A stretch of DNA of 64,000 nt. It comes from Streptomyces sp. NRRL S-340 (GTDB lineage Bacteria; Actinomycetota; Actinomycetes; Streptomycetales; Streptomycetaceae). The position numbers and the translations under genes were made by a program. Under the pieces are notes generated by a model. That model made no database searches. It was given only the letters and a program-made list of their open reading frames with translations, and was not told the DNA's origin. Positions within the stretch are counted from its first letter, which is position 1; each line of letters starts with the position of its first letter. The DNA lies in contig NZ_JOIY01000035.1 in assembly GCF_000720185.1 (NCBI RefSeq), forward strand, positions 20,629-84,628, given 5' to 3'. This document shows positions 9,504 to 17,431 of this stretch, piece after piece.

Positions 9504-9861
9504 GTGATCAACCCTTCCATGTGCGGCCGTGCGGCCAAACCGAGGGGGCGCGGCGTGGCGCCCCGGAGCGGATACGGGAGAACGAAGCCGGCGCCGGCGT
9601 CCTGGCGTACGGACGCGGGGGCATGGGGCGCCGGGGGGATCTGGGGGTGCGGGCAGCAGGGGCCCCAGGGGGCGGTGGTCAAACCTTGGACGGGCGCGAC
9701 GGCCGTCGCGGGAAAGGGGCCGCGGCCCCGGCGCCCGGCCGAATCCCCCGCCCGGATGACGACCGGATGGCCCCGGGACGGACGCGGCCGGCCGGCCGCC
9801 GCCGGGCAAGGGGAGGCGGGGTGCCGACGGCCCCGCGGTGCGCAAGCCGGCGACGAGGCGG
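9504..9861. other. intergenic region, no gene seen
   Basis: GC-rich spacer between the DUF1684 gene and the stop of the monooxygenase gene. Open frames across it are unsupported shadows. It should hold the DUF1684 promoter, but I could not identify -35/-10 boxes. Confidence 0.4.
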
Positions 9862-10899
9862 TCACGCCGCACCTCCCGCCCCGGCCCGCCGTCCGGCGCC
9901 GCGCCCGGCGGACCGGCCGGGGCGACCGCCGGCGGGCCGGGTCAGACCCAGGTGCTCGCGCAGCGTGGTGCCCGGGTAGAAGGTGCGGAACAGCCCGCGG
10001 TGCTGAAGCAGCGTCACGGTGCCGTTGACCAGCCGCTCCAGGTCGCGGCGCGGGTCGGACGGCACGAGGTGGAAGCCGTCGACGGCGCCCTCGCGGTGCC
10101 AGGAGGCGATCAGTTCGGCGAGGTCGACGGGGCCGCCACGGTACAGCGGGCCCCGGGCGGTCCGCCGGACGCCTCCCCCGCGCCCGGGTCCCCGGCCGTG
10201 CCCTGAGCGGGGGAACTCCCAGGCCCGTTCCGCCGCGTACTCGCCGTCGCCGAGGTCGACGGCGAGGTCCGCCAGGACCCGCAGGGTGCCGGGGTCGCGG
10301 CCGCACCGGGCGGCCTCCTCGTGCAGCCGGTCCCGTACGGCCGCGGCCTGCTCCGGGTGCGTCGCGCTCACCAGCACCACGTCGGCGTGGCGTGCGGCCG
10401 TGCCGCGCGCGGCGTCCTCGGTGGCGGCGGCCACCCGGACGGGGTGCCCCTGCGGGGACCGTGGCGCGGCCGGGGAACCGCGCTCCGGACGGCCCCCCAG
10501 GCACGCGGCCCCGTCAGCGGCCCCGTCGATGCTCCCGTCCGCGGCCGGGCCGGCCGGGGCCGTGATCCGCCACCCGGCCCGGCCCTGGCTGACCCGGTCG
10601 AGGGCCGCCACGGCGGCGGGGACGGCGCGCGGTCCGGTGTGCGTGCTCGGGACGGCGGGCACCAGGCCCACGCGGCGGGTGGCGGCCGCCACCCGGGACA
10701 GCACGGCGAACGCGTCCGGGCCGGGGCGCGCCAGGCCGTCGTCGAGCGTCACGAAGTCCAGGCCTCCGCTCTCGGCGAGTCGCGCGGACTCCACGAAGGG
10801 CTCCGCGCCCGGCTCCTCGCGGGACGCGGCGTCGTGCGCCGGCTGCCGGTCGAGTGCGGCGGCCAGGTACAGCCTCGGGCCGGGCGGCGGTGCGGTCAT
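9862..10899 (-). CDS. luciferase-like flavin-dependent monooxygenase (LLM class)
   Basis: A 345-residue protein of the bacterial luciferase-like superfamily, most like the NtaA/SnaA/DszA branch, which uses FMNH2 from a separate reductase to oxidise small organic substrates, often sulfur compounds. The N-terminal strand LYLAAALD is followed by FVESARLAESGGLDFVTLDD. Next come RVGLVPAVPSTHTGPRAVP and the flavin-region sequence ALDRVSQGRAGWRI. The C-terminal barrel part includes RDLERLVNGTVTLLQHRGLF (about 285-305) and then a Gly/Arg-rich tail. The start ATG has GAGGAG 8 bases upstream. It is last in a minus-strand run with permease, FAD protein and ATPase genes, whose divergent partner carries a cysteine-type leader peptide. 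I therefore infer organosulfur oxidation; substrate unknown. Confidence 0.8.
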   Translation of the reverse strand: MTAPPPGPRLYLAAALDRQPAHDAASREEPGAEPFVESARLAESGGLDFVTLDDGLARPGPDAFAVLSRVAAATRRVGLVPAVPSTHTGPRAVPAAVAALDRVSQGRAGWRITAPAGPAADGSIDGAADGAACLGGRPERGSPAAPRSPQGHPVRVAAATEDAARGTAARHADVVLVSATHPEQAAAVRDRLHEEAARCGRDPGTLRVLADLAVDLGDGEYAAERAWEFPRSGHGRGPGRGGGVRRTARGPLYRGGPVDLAELIASWHREGAVDGFHLVPSDPRRDLERLVNGTVTLLQHRGLFRTFYPGTTLREHLGLTRPAGGRPGRSAGRGAGRRAGAGGAA

Positions 10900-10972
10900 C
10901 GCGCGGACTCCTCTGCGTCACGGGCCGGGCGGGGGAAGGCCGGCGGCGGTCGCCGTCCCGGCGGGGCGCCGG

Positions 10973-11734
10973 TCACAGGACCTTGGAGAGGAAGGCGCGG
11001 GTCCGTTCGTGCCGCGGCCGGTCGAGCACCTCGCCCGGCGGCCCCTGCTCGACGATCCGGCCGGCGTCCATGAACACCACCGTGTCGGCGACCTCCCGCG
11101 CGAAGGCGATCTCGTGGGTCACGACGATCATGGTCGTGCCCTGCCGGGCCAGGTCCTTGATGACGTCGAGGACTTCGCCGACCAGTTCCGGGTCGAGCGC
11201 CGAGGTGGGTTCGTCGAAGAGCAGCAGGCGGGGCTCCAGGGCGAGCGCGCGGGCGATGGCGACCCGCTGCTGCTGGCCGCCGGAGAGCCGGCCCGGGTAC
11301 TCGTCGGCCTTCTCGGCGAGACCGACCCGTTCCAGCAGCAGCCGCGCGGACTCCACGGCCTTCACGCGGGGCCGCTTCAGCGCGGCGACGGGCGCCTCGA
11401 CGAGGTTCTCCAGCACGGTCAGGTGCGGGAAGAGGCGGAAGTCCTGGAAGACGAAGCCGATCCGGGTGCGCTGTGCGCGGACTTCGCGCTCGGGCAGCTC
11501 GCGCAGGGTGTCGCCGGAACGGCGGTAGCCGACGAGGTTGCCGTCCACGCTGACCGCGCCCCGGTCCACCTTCTCCAGGTGGTTGACGGTGCGCAGCAGC
11601 GTCGACTTGCCCGAGCCGGACGGGCCGAGGATCACGGTGACCTGGCCGGTGTTCACCTGGAGGTCGATGCCCTTGAGGACCTCCTGTGAACCGAAGCTCT
11701 TGTGGACGGACCTGATGTCGACCATGACGCTCAT
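10973..11734 (-). CDS. amino-acid-type ABC transporter ATPase (GlnQ/HisP/TcyC family)
   Basis: Cytoplasmic ATPase that drives a polar amino acid or related importer. The 253 residues carry Walker A GPSGSGKST (37-45), Q-loop FVFQDFRLFPHLT, signature LSGGQQQR (about 145-153), Walker B LLLFDEPTSALDP and switch His in VVTHE. Length and sequence are those of the family-3 polar amino acid uptake group, which includes cystine transporters. It follows the FAD-binding protein gene by 120 bases and precedes the monooxygenase by 73, on the strand of its permease. With the permease (13726-14592) and the binding protein (15151-16110) it makes a complete importer. Confidence 0.93.
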   Translation of the reverse strand: MSVMVDIRSVHKSFGSQEVLKGIDLQVNTGQVTVILGPSGSGKSTLLRTVNHLEKVDRGAVSVDGNLVGYRRSGDTLRELPEREVRAQRTRIGFVFQDFRLFPHLTVLENLVEAPVAALKRPRVKAVESARLLLERVGLAEKADEYPGRLSGGQQQRVAIARALALEPRLLLFDEPTSALDPELVGEVLDVIKDLARQGTTMIVVTHEIAFAREVADTVVFMDAGRIVEQGPPGEVLDRPRHERTRAFLSKVL

Positions 11735-11854
11735 GGTGGGGTTCCTTCGGTGCGGTGGGGCGGGAAGAGGACGCGCGGGGCGGGCCGTTGCCGTGGCTCA
11801 CCCGGTGGCGTGCGGGGCGGCTGTGCTCCCCGGTGGTCTGCGGGACGGCCGGGC

Positions 11855-13729
11855 TCACCCGGCGGCGTGCGGGACCGGCACCGGAGCGGGGACGGAGGCC
11901 TCCGCCCGTGCCGGAACGGGAGCCGCCGCCGGAGCCGGTGCGGCAGCCTCCGCCGGGACCGGGGCGGAAGCCGCCGCGGGTCCCGGCTCAGGAGCCGTCC
12001 CGCTCAGGAAGCCCAGCACCGCGCGAGCGGTCGCGTCGTTCTGCCGGAACGCCGGGCCGCCGGTGCGCGGCCGGGTGAAGGCGCCTGGCGTACGGCCGTC
12101 GGTGAACGGGCCGAGCGCGAAGCGCCGGGGGTGCGGGCGGCCGTCGCGGTCCAGGATCCTGCCGTCGGCGCGGTCGACCCGCAGCAGCCCGTCGGGGGTC
12201 TCGGCGGCTCCCTCGGCGTGCAGGGCGCGCAGCAGCGGGTCGCGGGTGCGCCGGACGGTGGGTTCGGGCAGCCGCGCCTCCACCAGCGCCCGTGCCTCGA
12301 CCGCCGCGCCGGGCACGGTCGGGCTCGACGCCCGGAACACCCCGCCCTCGGCGGTGACGGTCATGTCGGCGCCCACGAACCGCAGGACGCCCGCCCGGGA
12401 CAGGGCGAGCATCTGCCGCAGCCGGGGTCCGGGCGGCCCGGAGGCGAGGGAGCTGAAGAAGCCGTGCCACCAGGGTCCGGTGTCGCCGAGCCGCACCAAC
12501 TGGCCGTAGACGGACAGCAGTCCGAGGAAGAGGCCGAGGTCGGCGCTGTGGGCGGGGTCGTGCCGCCGGCGCAGGTCGGCCTCGATGTGTCCGCGCAGCG
12601 CCTCCTGGAAGTCCTCGGGCGTCTCGTGCCGGACGCCGTGCAGCGGGCGGTCGAGGGCGGCGAGGTCGAGCCGGTCGGCGGGGTCGGGCACGGCGGCGGC
12701 GACCAGGGCCCGGCGCCCGGCGGGGTCCGCGGCCGCGTACGCCCGCTCGAAGTCCGCCCAGGCCATGGCGGTCCGCTCGGGGTGGGCGGCGAACAGCCGG
12801 TGGTAGTAGGCGAATCCGAGTTCCTTCTCGGCCAGCGGCCACAGATCGCGCCGGAAGTCGAACCCGCCGGGGCGGGCCGACAGCTCCCGGATCTCGGCCG
12901 GCCCGAGGAAGCGGGGCAGCGGCGGGCGTTCGCCGGTGAGGTCGTAGCCGATCTTCGAGTGGTACGGCACCCCGCGCCGCGATCCGACGTACAGCACGGG
13001 TTCCCGTCCCGACGGCAGGTAGGTGTCCTGCTCGTGGCGGCCGCCGCGGCCCTCGGTGAGCAGCACCATCAGGTCGACGAAGGCGAGTCCGAAGCCGCGG
13101 ACGACGACCGGGGCGCCCGCCGGCAGTGCGGACAGGTCGCTGTCTGCGGTGAAGTCCGGTGCCAGGTGGACCAGGCCGTGTTCGCGGGCGTAGGCGGCCA
13201 GGCGGGTCTGCTCGTCGTCGGGTTCGGCGTCCAGGTGGCCGAGGGCGAGCACCACCAGGTCGGCGGGCAGGGGCCGCGGGCGGCCCTCCAGCCACACCTG
13301 CTGGCGGCCCTCGCGCGGCCCGCCGAGCCGGAGCGCGCGCCGCCGGTGGTGGTGGACGGTGACGCCCGGCGGCAGCGCGGCCACCGCCTCGTCGTGCACC
13401 CAGCGCAGGTAGGAGCCCTGGACGCGGCGGTCGGTGAAGGTGCGGCCGGGCAGGGCCGCCCACTCGTGCAGGGTGGGGCCGGTGCGCACCGGCCCCGCCA
13501 TGTCGACCGTCTCGTCGGTGAACATGGTGACGTCCTCGGCGTGCGAGTTCATCCACAGCAGCGGTGACTGCGCGGCGCGCCACACGCGTCCTGCGCCGGG
13601 CGGGTACGGGTCGACGAGGTGGATGTCGAGGCCTTGGCCGGCGTACAGCCCGGGGGCGTTGGCGGCGAGGCGTTCGAGCAGACCGGTCGCCCGCGGTCCA
13701 GCTCCGACGATGACGAGCGAGGACCTCAT
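11855..13729 (-). CDS. FAD/NAD(P)-binding protein (FAD-NAD(P)-binding domain, PF13454-like)
   Basis: A 624-residue flavoprotein-like enzyme of unknown substrate. The N-terminus has a Rossmann dinucleotide-binding motif (LVIVGAGPRATGLLERLA, residues 4-21), the opening of the PF13454 family. A second conserved stretch, WMNSHAEDVTMFTDE, follows near residue 60. The middle includes ALGHLD and GFGLAFVDLM, fitting a flavin/NAD(P) fold. The last 45 residues are an Ala/Pro/Glu-rich disordered tail. ATG at 13729 overlaps the permease stop as ATGA, so it is translationally coupled to the transporter. That coupling suggests it acts on the imported compound, perhaps with the luciferase-like enzyme. No reductase partner for that enzyme is otherwise visible; whether this protein could supply reduced flavin is speculation. 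Confidence 0.8.
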   Translation of the reverse strand: MRSSLVIVGAGPRATGLLERLAANAPGLYAGQGLDIHLVDPYPPGAGRVWRAAQSPLLWMNSHAEDVTMFTDETVDMAGPVRTGPTLHEWAALPGRTFTDRRVQGSYLRWVHDEAVAALPPGVTVHHHRRRALRLGGPREGRQQVWLEGRPRPLPADLVVLALGHLDAEPDDEQTRLAAYAREHGLVHLAPDFTADSDLSALPAGAPVVVRGFGLAFVDLMVLLTEGRGGRHEQDTYLPSGREPVLYVGSRRGVPYHSKIGYDLTGERPPLPRFLGPAEIRELSARPGGFDFRRDLWPLAEKELGFAYYHRLFAAHPERTAMAWADFERAYAAADPAGRRALVAAAVPDPADRLDLAALDRPLHGVRHETPEDFQEALRGHIEADLRRRHDPAHSADLGLFLGLLSVYGQLVRLGDTGPWWHGFFSSLASGPPGPRLRQMLALSRAGVLRFVGADMTVTAEGGVFRASSPTVPGAAVEARALVEARLPEPTVRRTRDPLLRALHAEGAAETPDGLLRVDRADGRILDRDGRPHPRRFALGPFTDGRTPGAFTRPRTGGPAFRQNDATARAVLGFLSGTAPEPGPAAASAPVPAEAAAPAPAAAPVPARAEASVPAPVPVPHAAG

Positions 13730-14592
13730 CGGGTGCGCTCCGTGCCGCGCGCGTAGTGCTTCTCCACGTAGTGCTGGCCGATGCTCAGCACCGAGGTGAC
13801 GACGGTGTACCAGAGGGTGGCGACCATCAGCAGCGGGATGACCTGGTAGGTCTGGTGGTAGACGAGCTGGGCCGAGTACAGCAGGTCCTGGACGGCGATG
13901 ACGCTGACGATGGAGGTGCCCTTGAGGGTGCCGATCAGCATGTTCCCGGCGGGCGGCACGATGGAGCGCATCGCCTGCGGGAGGACGATCCGCCGCAGGC
14001 GCCGCCACTGGCTCAGGCCGAGCGCCTGGGCGGCCTCGGTCTGGCCGCGGTCGACGGAGAGGATGCCGCCGCGGACCACCTCGGCGGCGTAGGCGGCCTC
14101 GTGCAGGGTGAGGCCGACGACGGCGACGGTGACCGGCCCGAGCAGGTCGACCGTCCTCACGCCGAGGATGTGCGGGTACAGCGCCCCGATGTTGAACCAC
14201 AGCAGCAGCTGCACGAGGATCGGGATCGACCGGAACAGCCAGACGTAGCCCCGGCTGACGGCGCGCAGCACCGGGTTGCCGGAGAGCCGCAGGACGGCGA
14301 GCAGGGTGCCGAGGGCGAAGCCGAGCGCCATGACGACGGCGGTCAGCCACAGGGTGAGCCAGAGTCCGCGCAGGACCGAGTCGGAGGTGAAGTAGTCGGC
14401 GACGACGTCCCATTGGAACGCCTTGTTGCGCACGACGGAGGTCAGGGCGAGTCCGAGCAGGGCGAGGACGGCGACGGCGGCCGTCCACTGGCCGGGCCGG
14501 CGGCGCGGCACGACGCGCAGGGCGTCGGCCGGTCCGGGTGTGCCGGGGCTGCCGGGTTCGGCGGGTGCTGTGGCGAGGGTGCCGGAAGACAT
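13726..14592 (-). CDS. amino-acid-type ABC transporter permease
   Basis: Inner-membrane subunit of a polar amino acid type importer, 288 residues. A low-complexity N-terminus precedes an isolated first helix (about 36-54), a periplasmic loop with VVADYFTSDSVLRGLWLTL, then the permease core. The EAA loop that docks the ATPase reads EAAQALGLSQWRRLRRIVLPQA (about 184-205, conserved Glu-Ala-Ala and Gly). It belongs to the HisMQ/GlnP permease family. The ATG has GGAG 7 bases upstream. First gene of the minus-strand operon, divergent from the leader peptide and binding-protein gene. Confidence 0.92.
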   Translation of the reverse strand: MSSGTLATAPAEPGSPGTPGPADALRVVPRRRPGQWTAAVAVLALLGLALTSVVRNKAFQWDVVADYFTSDSVLRGLWLTLWLTAVVMALGFALGTLLAVLRLSGNPVLRAVSRGYVWLFRSIPILVQLLLWFNIGALYPHILGVRTVDLLGPVTVAVVGLTLHEAAYAAEVVRGGILSVDRGQTEAAQALGLSQWRRLRRIVLPQAMRSIVPPAGNMLIGTLKGTSIVSVIAVQDLLYSAQLVYHQTYQVIPLLMVATLWYTVVTSVLSIGQHYVEKHYARGTERTR

Positions 14593-14715
14593 GCGAAGAC
14601 TCCGTGACGTAGGTCGAACACGGGTGGTGCCTTCACACGGGAGCGCCGGGGGCGCTGGCGGCCGAGCCCCTCAGCAGGGCCGTTCCCCCGAGAGTACGGG
14701 CGGGTTTCCCCTCAC

Positions 14716-14721
14716 TGTCAA
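14716..14721 (-). promoter_or_regulatory. candidate -35 element of the permease operon
   Basis: On the minus strand TTGACA is followed after 19 bases by TACTCT (14691-14696). The spacing is long, so this is a weak prediction. It points toward the permease gene, opposite to the leader-peptide promoter 40 bases away. Confidence 0.35.
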
Positions 14722-14757
14722 GGGCGTCCAGCATATGAGCCGGTCGTCTCAAGGTGG

Positions 14758-14786
14758 TTGACGGGAAACCGGATGCCTGTTCCACT
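14758..14786 (+). promoter_or_regulatory. candidate promoter of the leader-peptide/binding-protein transcript
   Basis: TTGACG (14758-14763), a 17-base spacer, and TCCACT (14781-14786). Transcription would begin at or next to A14793, the first base of the leader ATG, so the leader peptide would be leaderless, as known for this leader class in mycobacteria. The -10 box is poor; the call rests on spacing. Confidence 0.45.
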
Positions 14787-14792
14787 TGGCCC

Positions 14793-14864
14793 ATGCATCC
14801 GCAGCAGTGGCTGGTCACGCGCTCCCACATCGACTTCGGTCGAGTGTGGTCCTGTTCTTGTTGA
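14793..14864 (+). CDS. cysteine-responsive leader peptide (23 aa)
   Basis: Short open frame of 23 residues starting MHPQQWLV and containing R-S-H-I-D-F-G-R-V-W, then S-C-S-C and stop. The core RxHxDxxRVxS followed by C-terminal cysteines is the signature of actinobacterial leader peptides found upstream of sulfur metabolism and cysteine genes, shown in mycobacteria to act as cysteine-dependent attenuators. Both Cys codons are TGT, the rare Cys codon in this GC-rich genome, which would strengthen ribosome stalling when Cys-tRNA is scarce. No Shine-Dalgarno site is visible; a leaderless start is likely. A GC hairpin (14883-14904) begins 19 bases after the stop, and the binding-protein gene follows at 15151. 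Confidence 0.8.
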   Translation: MHPQQWLVTRSHIDFGRVWSCSC

Positions 14865-14882
14865 GCTGAGCCGACCCCCTGC

Positions 14883-14904
14883 GCGCCCTCACACTTCCGG
14901 GCGC
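14883..14904 (+). promoter_or_regulatory. candidate attenuator hairpin after the leader peptide
   Basis: GCGCCC (14883-14888) pairs with GGGCGC (14899-14904) around a 10-base loop and is followed by a T/C-rich tract (TTGCGGTGTTCTTCC and beyond). The distance from the leader stop fits coupling of ribosome position to terminator formation. No competing antiterminator was worked out. Confidence 0.4.
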
Positions 14905-15030
14905 TTGCGGTGTTCTTCCGTTCCCCCTTTCAGGTACTTCGCGCCCGTCGCACCTTTCGCACCCATGACACCTTTCGCGGCGGTCGCGCCTTTCCCGTCC
15001 GCCGTGCCCTTCACGTCCGTCGCACCCCTT

Positions 15031-15078
15031 CGCGTCCTCGCGTCCTCGCGTCCTCGCGTCCTCGCGTCCTCGCGTCCT
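15031..15078. repeat. six perfect tandem copies of an 8-bp unit
   Basis: CGCGTCCT is repeated six times without change, inside the long 5' region between the leader peptide and the binding-protein start. The stretch just before it (about 14930-15030) is a degenerate pyrimidine-rich repeat built from units like CGTCGCACCTTTCGC. On the transcript the array is unlikely to pair with itself but could be slippage-prone. Confidence 0.9.
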
Positions 15079-15150
15079 GGTCATCGCCTTCACACGCGCC
15101 CCTCCCCTCGCGCCGTCTGACGTCCCTTTCCTTCCAGGAGACCGCACCCC

Positions 15151-16110
15151 ATGCGCACGTCCCCGCACACCCGTAAACGGCATTTCATCCCCTTCGCCCT
15201 GATCAGTTCGGCGGCGCTGCTGCTCTCCGCGTGCGGCTCCGGTGCCGGCGGCACCGGTTCCGGCGGGTCCGTCGCGGGCGCCGCCAGGGCCGCCGCCGAG
15301 ATCCCGACCGCGGACGTCGTCTCCGGGGTCCGCGAGGACCCGGCCGCCGCCCGCCTGCTGCCCCCGGGCGTGCGGAGCCTGACGATCGCCTACGCGGTCG
15401 GCGGCGCGCCGCCGGGCACCTCCTACCTCGGTGACGGCAAGACCCTCGCCGGTCAGGACGTCGACTTCGCGCAGGCCGTCGCGAAGGTGCTGGGCATCGG
15501 GCTGAAGACGCGGCAGGCCTCGTTCGAGGCGATCCTGCCCGCCCTGGACAGCGGCAAGTACGACCTCGGCGCGGGCAACTTCGGGGTGACCGACGAGCGC
15601 CGCCGGACCATCGACTTCGTCACCTACATCAACGACGGCCAGGGCTTCGCCGCCCGCGAGGACAGCAAGCTGGGCAAGGTCACCGACCTCACCCAGCTGT
15701 GCGGCCTGGACATCGCGACCGGCGCCGGGACCACCTTCGAGGCGACGCTGGAGCAGAACGCGCACCGCTGCGCGGACGCGGGCGAGAAGCCGTACAAGGT
15801 GCAGACCTACAGCGAGTCCGGCGCGCTGTGGTCCTCGCTCCAGCAGGGCCGCAGCGATGTGGTGATGTCCACGATCAACGGTCTGAGGTACGCGGTCGCC
15901 CAGCAGCCGGGCCTGAAGTTCCTCGACGAGTTCCACCGCCTCGACGTCGGCTTCGCCTTCAAGAAGGGCACGAAGCTGGCGCCGGCCTTCCGGGCCGCGG
16001 TGAACCGGCTGATCTCCGACGGGACGTACGCGAGGATCCTCGCCAAGTGGGGCACGACGGCGTCGGCGATCAGCACCTCGCGGATCTCACCGCCGGAACT
16101 GAGGTCCTGA
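15151..16110 (+). CDS. ABC transporter substrate-binding lipoprotein (amino acid family 3)
   Basis: Extracytoplasmic solute-binding protein of 319 residues, anchored by a lipid. The signal has a basic start and a hydrophobic run ending in the lipobox LLSAC (Cys at about residue 28), followed by a Gly/Ser linker. The mature part is a family-3 fold: SLTIAYAVGGAPPGT, GQDVDFAQAVAKVLG, EAILPALDSGKYDL, and a second lobe beginning near KVTDLTQLCGLDIATGAGTT. Two extra cysteines (CGLD and HRCAD) may form a disulfide. The start ATG has AGGAG 10 bases upstream. It is the divergent partner of the permease/ATPase genes, and its transcript carries the Cys leader peptide. So a sulfur-containing ligand such as cystine, or another organosulfur compound, is inferred. 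Confidence 0.9.
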   Translation: MRTSPHTRKRHFIPFALISSAALLLSACGSGAGGTGSGGSVAGAARAAAEIPTADVVSGVREDPAAARLLPPGVRSLTIAYAVGGAPPGTSYLGDGKTLAGQDVDFAQAVAKVLGIGLKTRQASFEAILPALDSGKYDLGAGNFGVTDERRRTIDFVTYINDGQGFAAREDSKLGKVTDLTQLCGLDIATGAGTTFEATLEQNAHRCADAGEKPYKVQTYSESGALWSSLQQGRSDVVMSTINGLRYAVAQQPGLKFLDEFHRLDVGFAFKKGTKLAPAFRAAVNRLISDGTYARILAKWGTTASAISTSRISPPELRS

Positions 16111-16113
16111 CCG

Positions 16114-16145
16114 ACGGCGGCGGCCGTACCGGAGGCCGCCGCCGT
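16114..16145. terminator. bidirectional terminator hairpin
   Basis: ACGGCGGCGGCC (16114-16125) pairs with GGCCGCCGCCGT (16134-16145) between the convergent binding-protein and DUF5685 genes. Confidence 0.7.
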
Positions 16146-16150
16146 GGGTC

Positions 16151-17431
16151 CTAGCAGTCGCAGCCGCAGTCGCAGCCGTCGCAACTGCAGCAGTTCCCGC
16201 AGCAGTCGCAGCAGCCGCCGCAGCCGCTGCAATCGGGGCAGTCGCAGTCGCAGTCGCTGCACCAGCCTTCGCGCCGCCGCCGTGACCACGGGCCCTCGAA
16301 CTCGTCGGCGCAGCACGCCTTGCAGGTGCAGCACAGGCCGACGGCGACCGCGCACCCGGTGAAGAAGCCCCGCTTGCCCGGTCGCGGCGGCTCACCGCCG
16401 AAGGGGTTGCCGCCGCCGTGGTGCGGGTGGTCCGGGTCGTGCGGGGCCCGCGGGTGCTGCGGGGCGTACGGCCCCTGCGGCGGCCCGAAGGCGCCGTGCG
16501 GCGCAGCGGATCGTGCGCTCGGTCCGGTGTGCGCGGTATCCGGCTCGTGTCCGCAGGCCGCGGTGCCGAAGGCGCGGTCCACCGACCGCGGGAGTTCGTG
16601 GACGAGCAGCAGGTGCGCGAGCCGTCCGTCCGTGAACTCGGCCTCCTTCAGGGCGAGCCGGATGCCGTGCACGGCGTCGTCCGCGAGCCGGCGGGCCTCG
16701 GTGAGCGGCGTGCCGGTCGCGGTCAGCGGGTTCCAGGCGCCCGACGCGGCGTCGGCGTCGCGGTCCTCGACGGCGTCCAGGAGGTGCGCGAGCCGCCCGA
16801 ACAGGCGCCCCGCCTCGGCGAGGGGTTCGGCGTTGCCCGGCCGTCCGGCTAGGACCGCGGTGTGCGCGAAGGCCGCGGCGGTCGCGGTCTCGGTGGGTTC
16901 GGTGACGGTCAGGACCGGTGTGCCGGGCCCGGCCAGCGACTCGATGCCGGCCTGCCGGTCCACCGCGTCGACGAGGACGGCGGTGTCGAAGCCGACGTCG
17001 GCCCCGGTGCGGGCGCCCGCGCGTCCCCAGTTGTCGGCGACCTTGCGCGCGGCGAGCGCCACCGGCCTGCGGGCCAGCAGCCCGTCGCCGTCGGCGACGT
17101 GGTCGCGCACCTTCGCCGAGGCGAGGACCAGCGAGACGGCCGCGGCGAGCCGTGCGCCCTCGCCCTGGGCGACGGAGGCGGTGCGCATCCCGCGCAGCGG
17201 GCAGGGTCCGGCCGTGCGCCGTCCCGTCCCCGCCTTGCCGCCCCTGCCGCCGTGTTCGGCCTGAGCCTCCGTCAGAACCGATATGAGCAGCCCGTCGTAG
17301 TTCGTCACGACCCGGGCGAACTGGCCGTGATCGCCGCGCAGGGCCAGACAGAGGCCGCACAAGTGGGCCATCCACTGGGCCTTGAGATGTTCACCGAGCC
17401 GGTGGCTGCAGGGTCTGACGATTCCGAACAC
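16151..17431 (-). CDS. DUF5685 family protein with cysteine-rich C-terminus
   Basis: A 426-residue protein of unknown function that opens with MFGIVRPCSHRL and MAHLCGLCLALRGDHGQ, the start of DUF5685 proteins common in streptomycetes. The first ~290 residues are mostly helical with a conserved Cys-rich N-terminal site (Cys8, then HLCGLC near 24-28). A Pro/His/Gly linker (about 300-350) follows. The last ~75 residues contain 23 cysteines, mostly as CDC, CC and GCDC units, which suggests a metal-binding tail. A hydrophobic stretch GFFTGCAVAVGLCC lies just before the tail. The start is GTG with only a weak ribosome site. It lies convergent to the binding-protein gene and divergent from sflA. Metallothionein-like storage or a redox role is possible; neither is shown. 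Confidence 0.8.
   Translation of the reverse strand: MFGIVRPCSHRLGEHLKAQWMAHLCGLCLALRGDHGQFARVVTNYDGLLISVLTEAQAEHGGRGGKAGTGRRTAGPCPLRGMRTASVAQGEGARLAAAVSLVLASAKVRDHVADGDGLLARRPVALAARKVADNWGRAGARTGADVGFDTAVLVDAVDRQAGIESLAGPGTPVLTVTEPTETATAAAFAHTAVLAGRPGNAEPLAEAGRLFGRLAHLLDAVEDRDADAASGAWNPLTATGTPLTEARRLADDAVHGIRLALKEAEFTDGRLAHLLLVHELPRSVDRAFGTAACGHEPDTAHTGPSARSAAPHGAFGPPQGPYAPQHPRAPHDPDHPHHGGGNPFGGEPPRPGKRGFFTGCAVAVGLCCTCKACCADEFEGPWSRRRREGWCSDCDCDCPDCSGCGGCCDCCGNCCSCDGCDCGCDC

Noticed and set aside
15031..15078. Possible CRISPR array
   Set aside because: Units are 8 bp, contiguous and without spacers.
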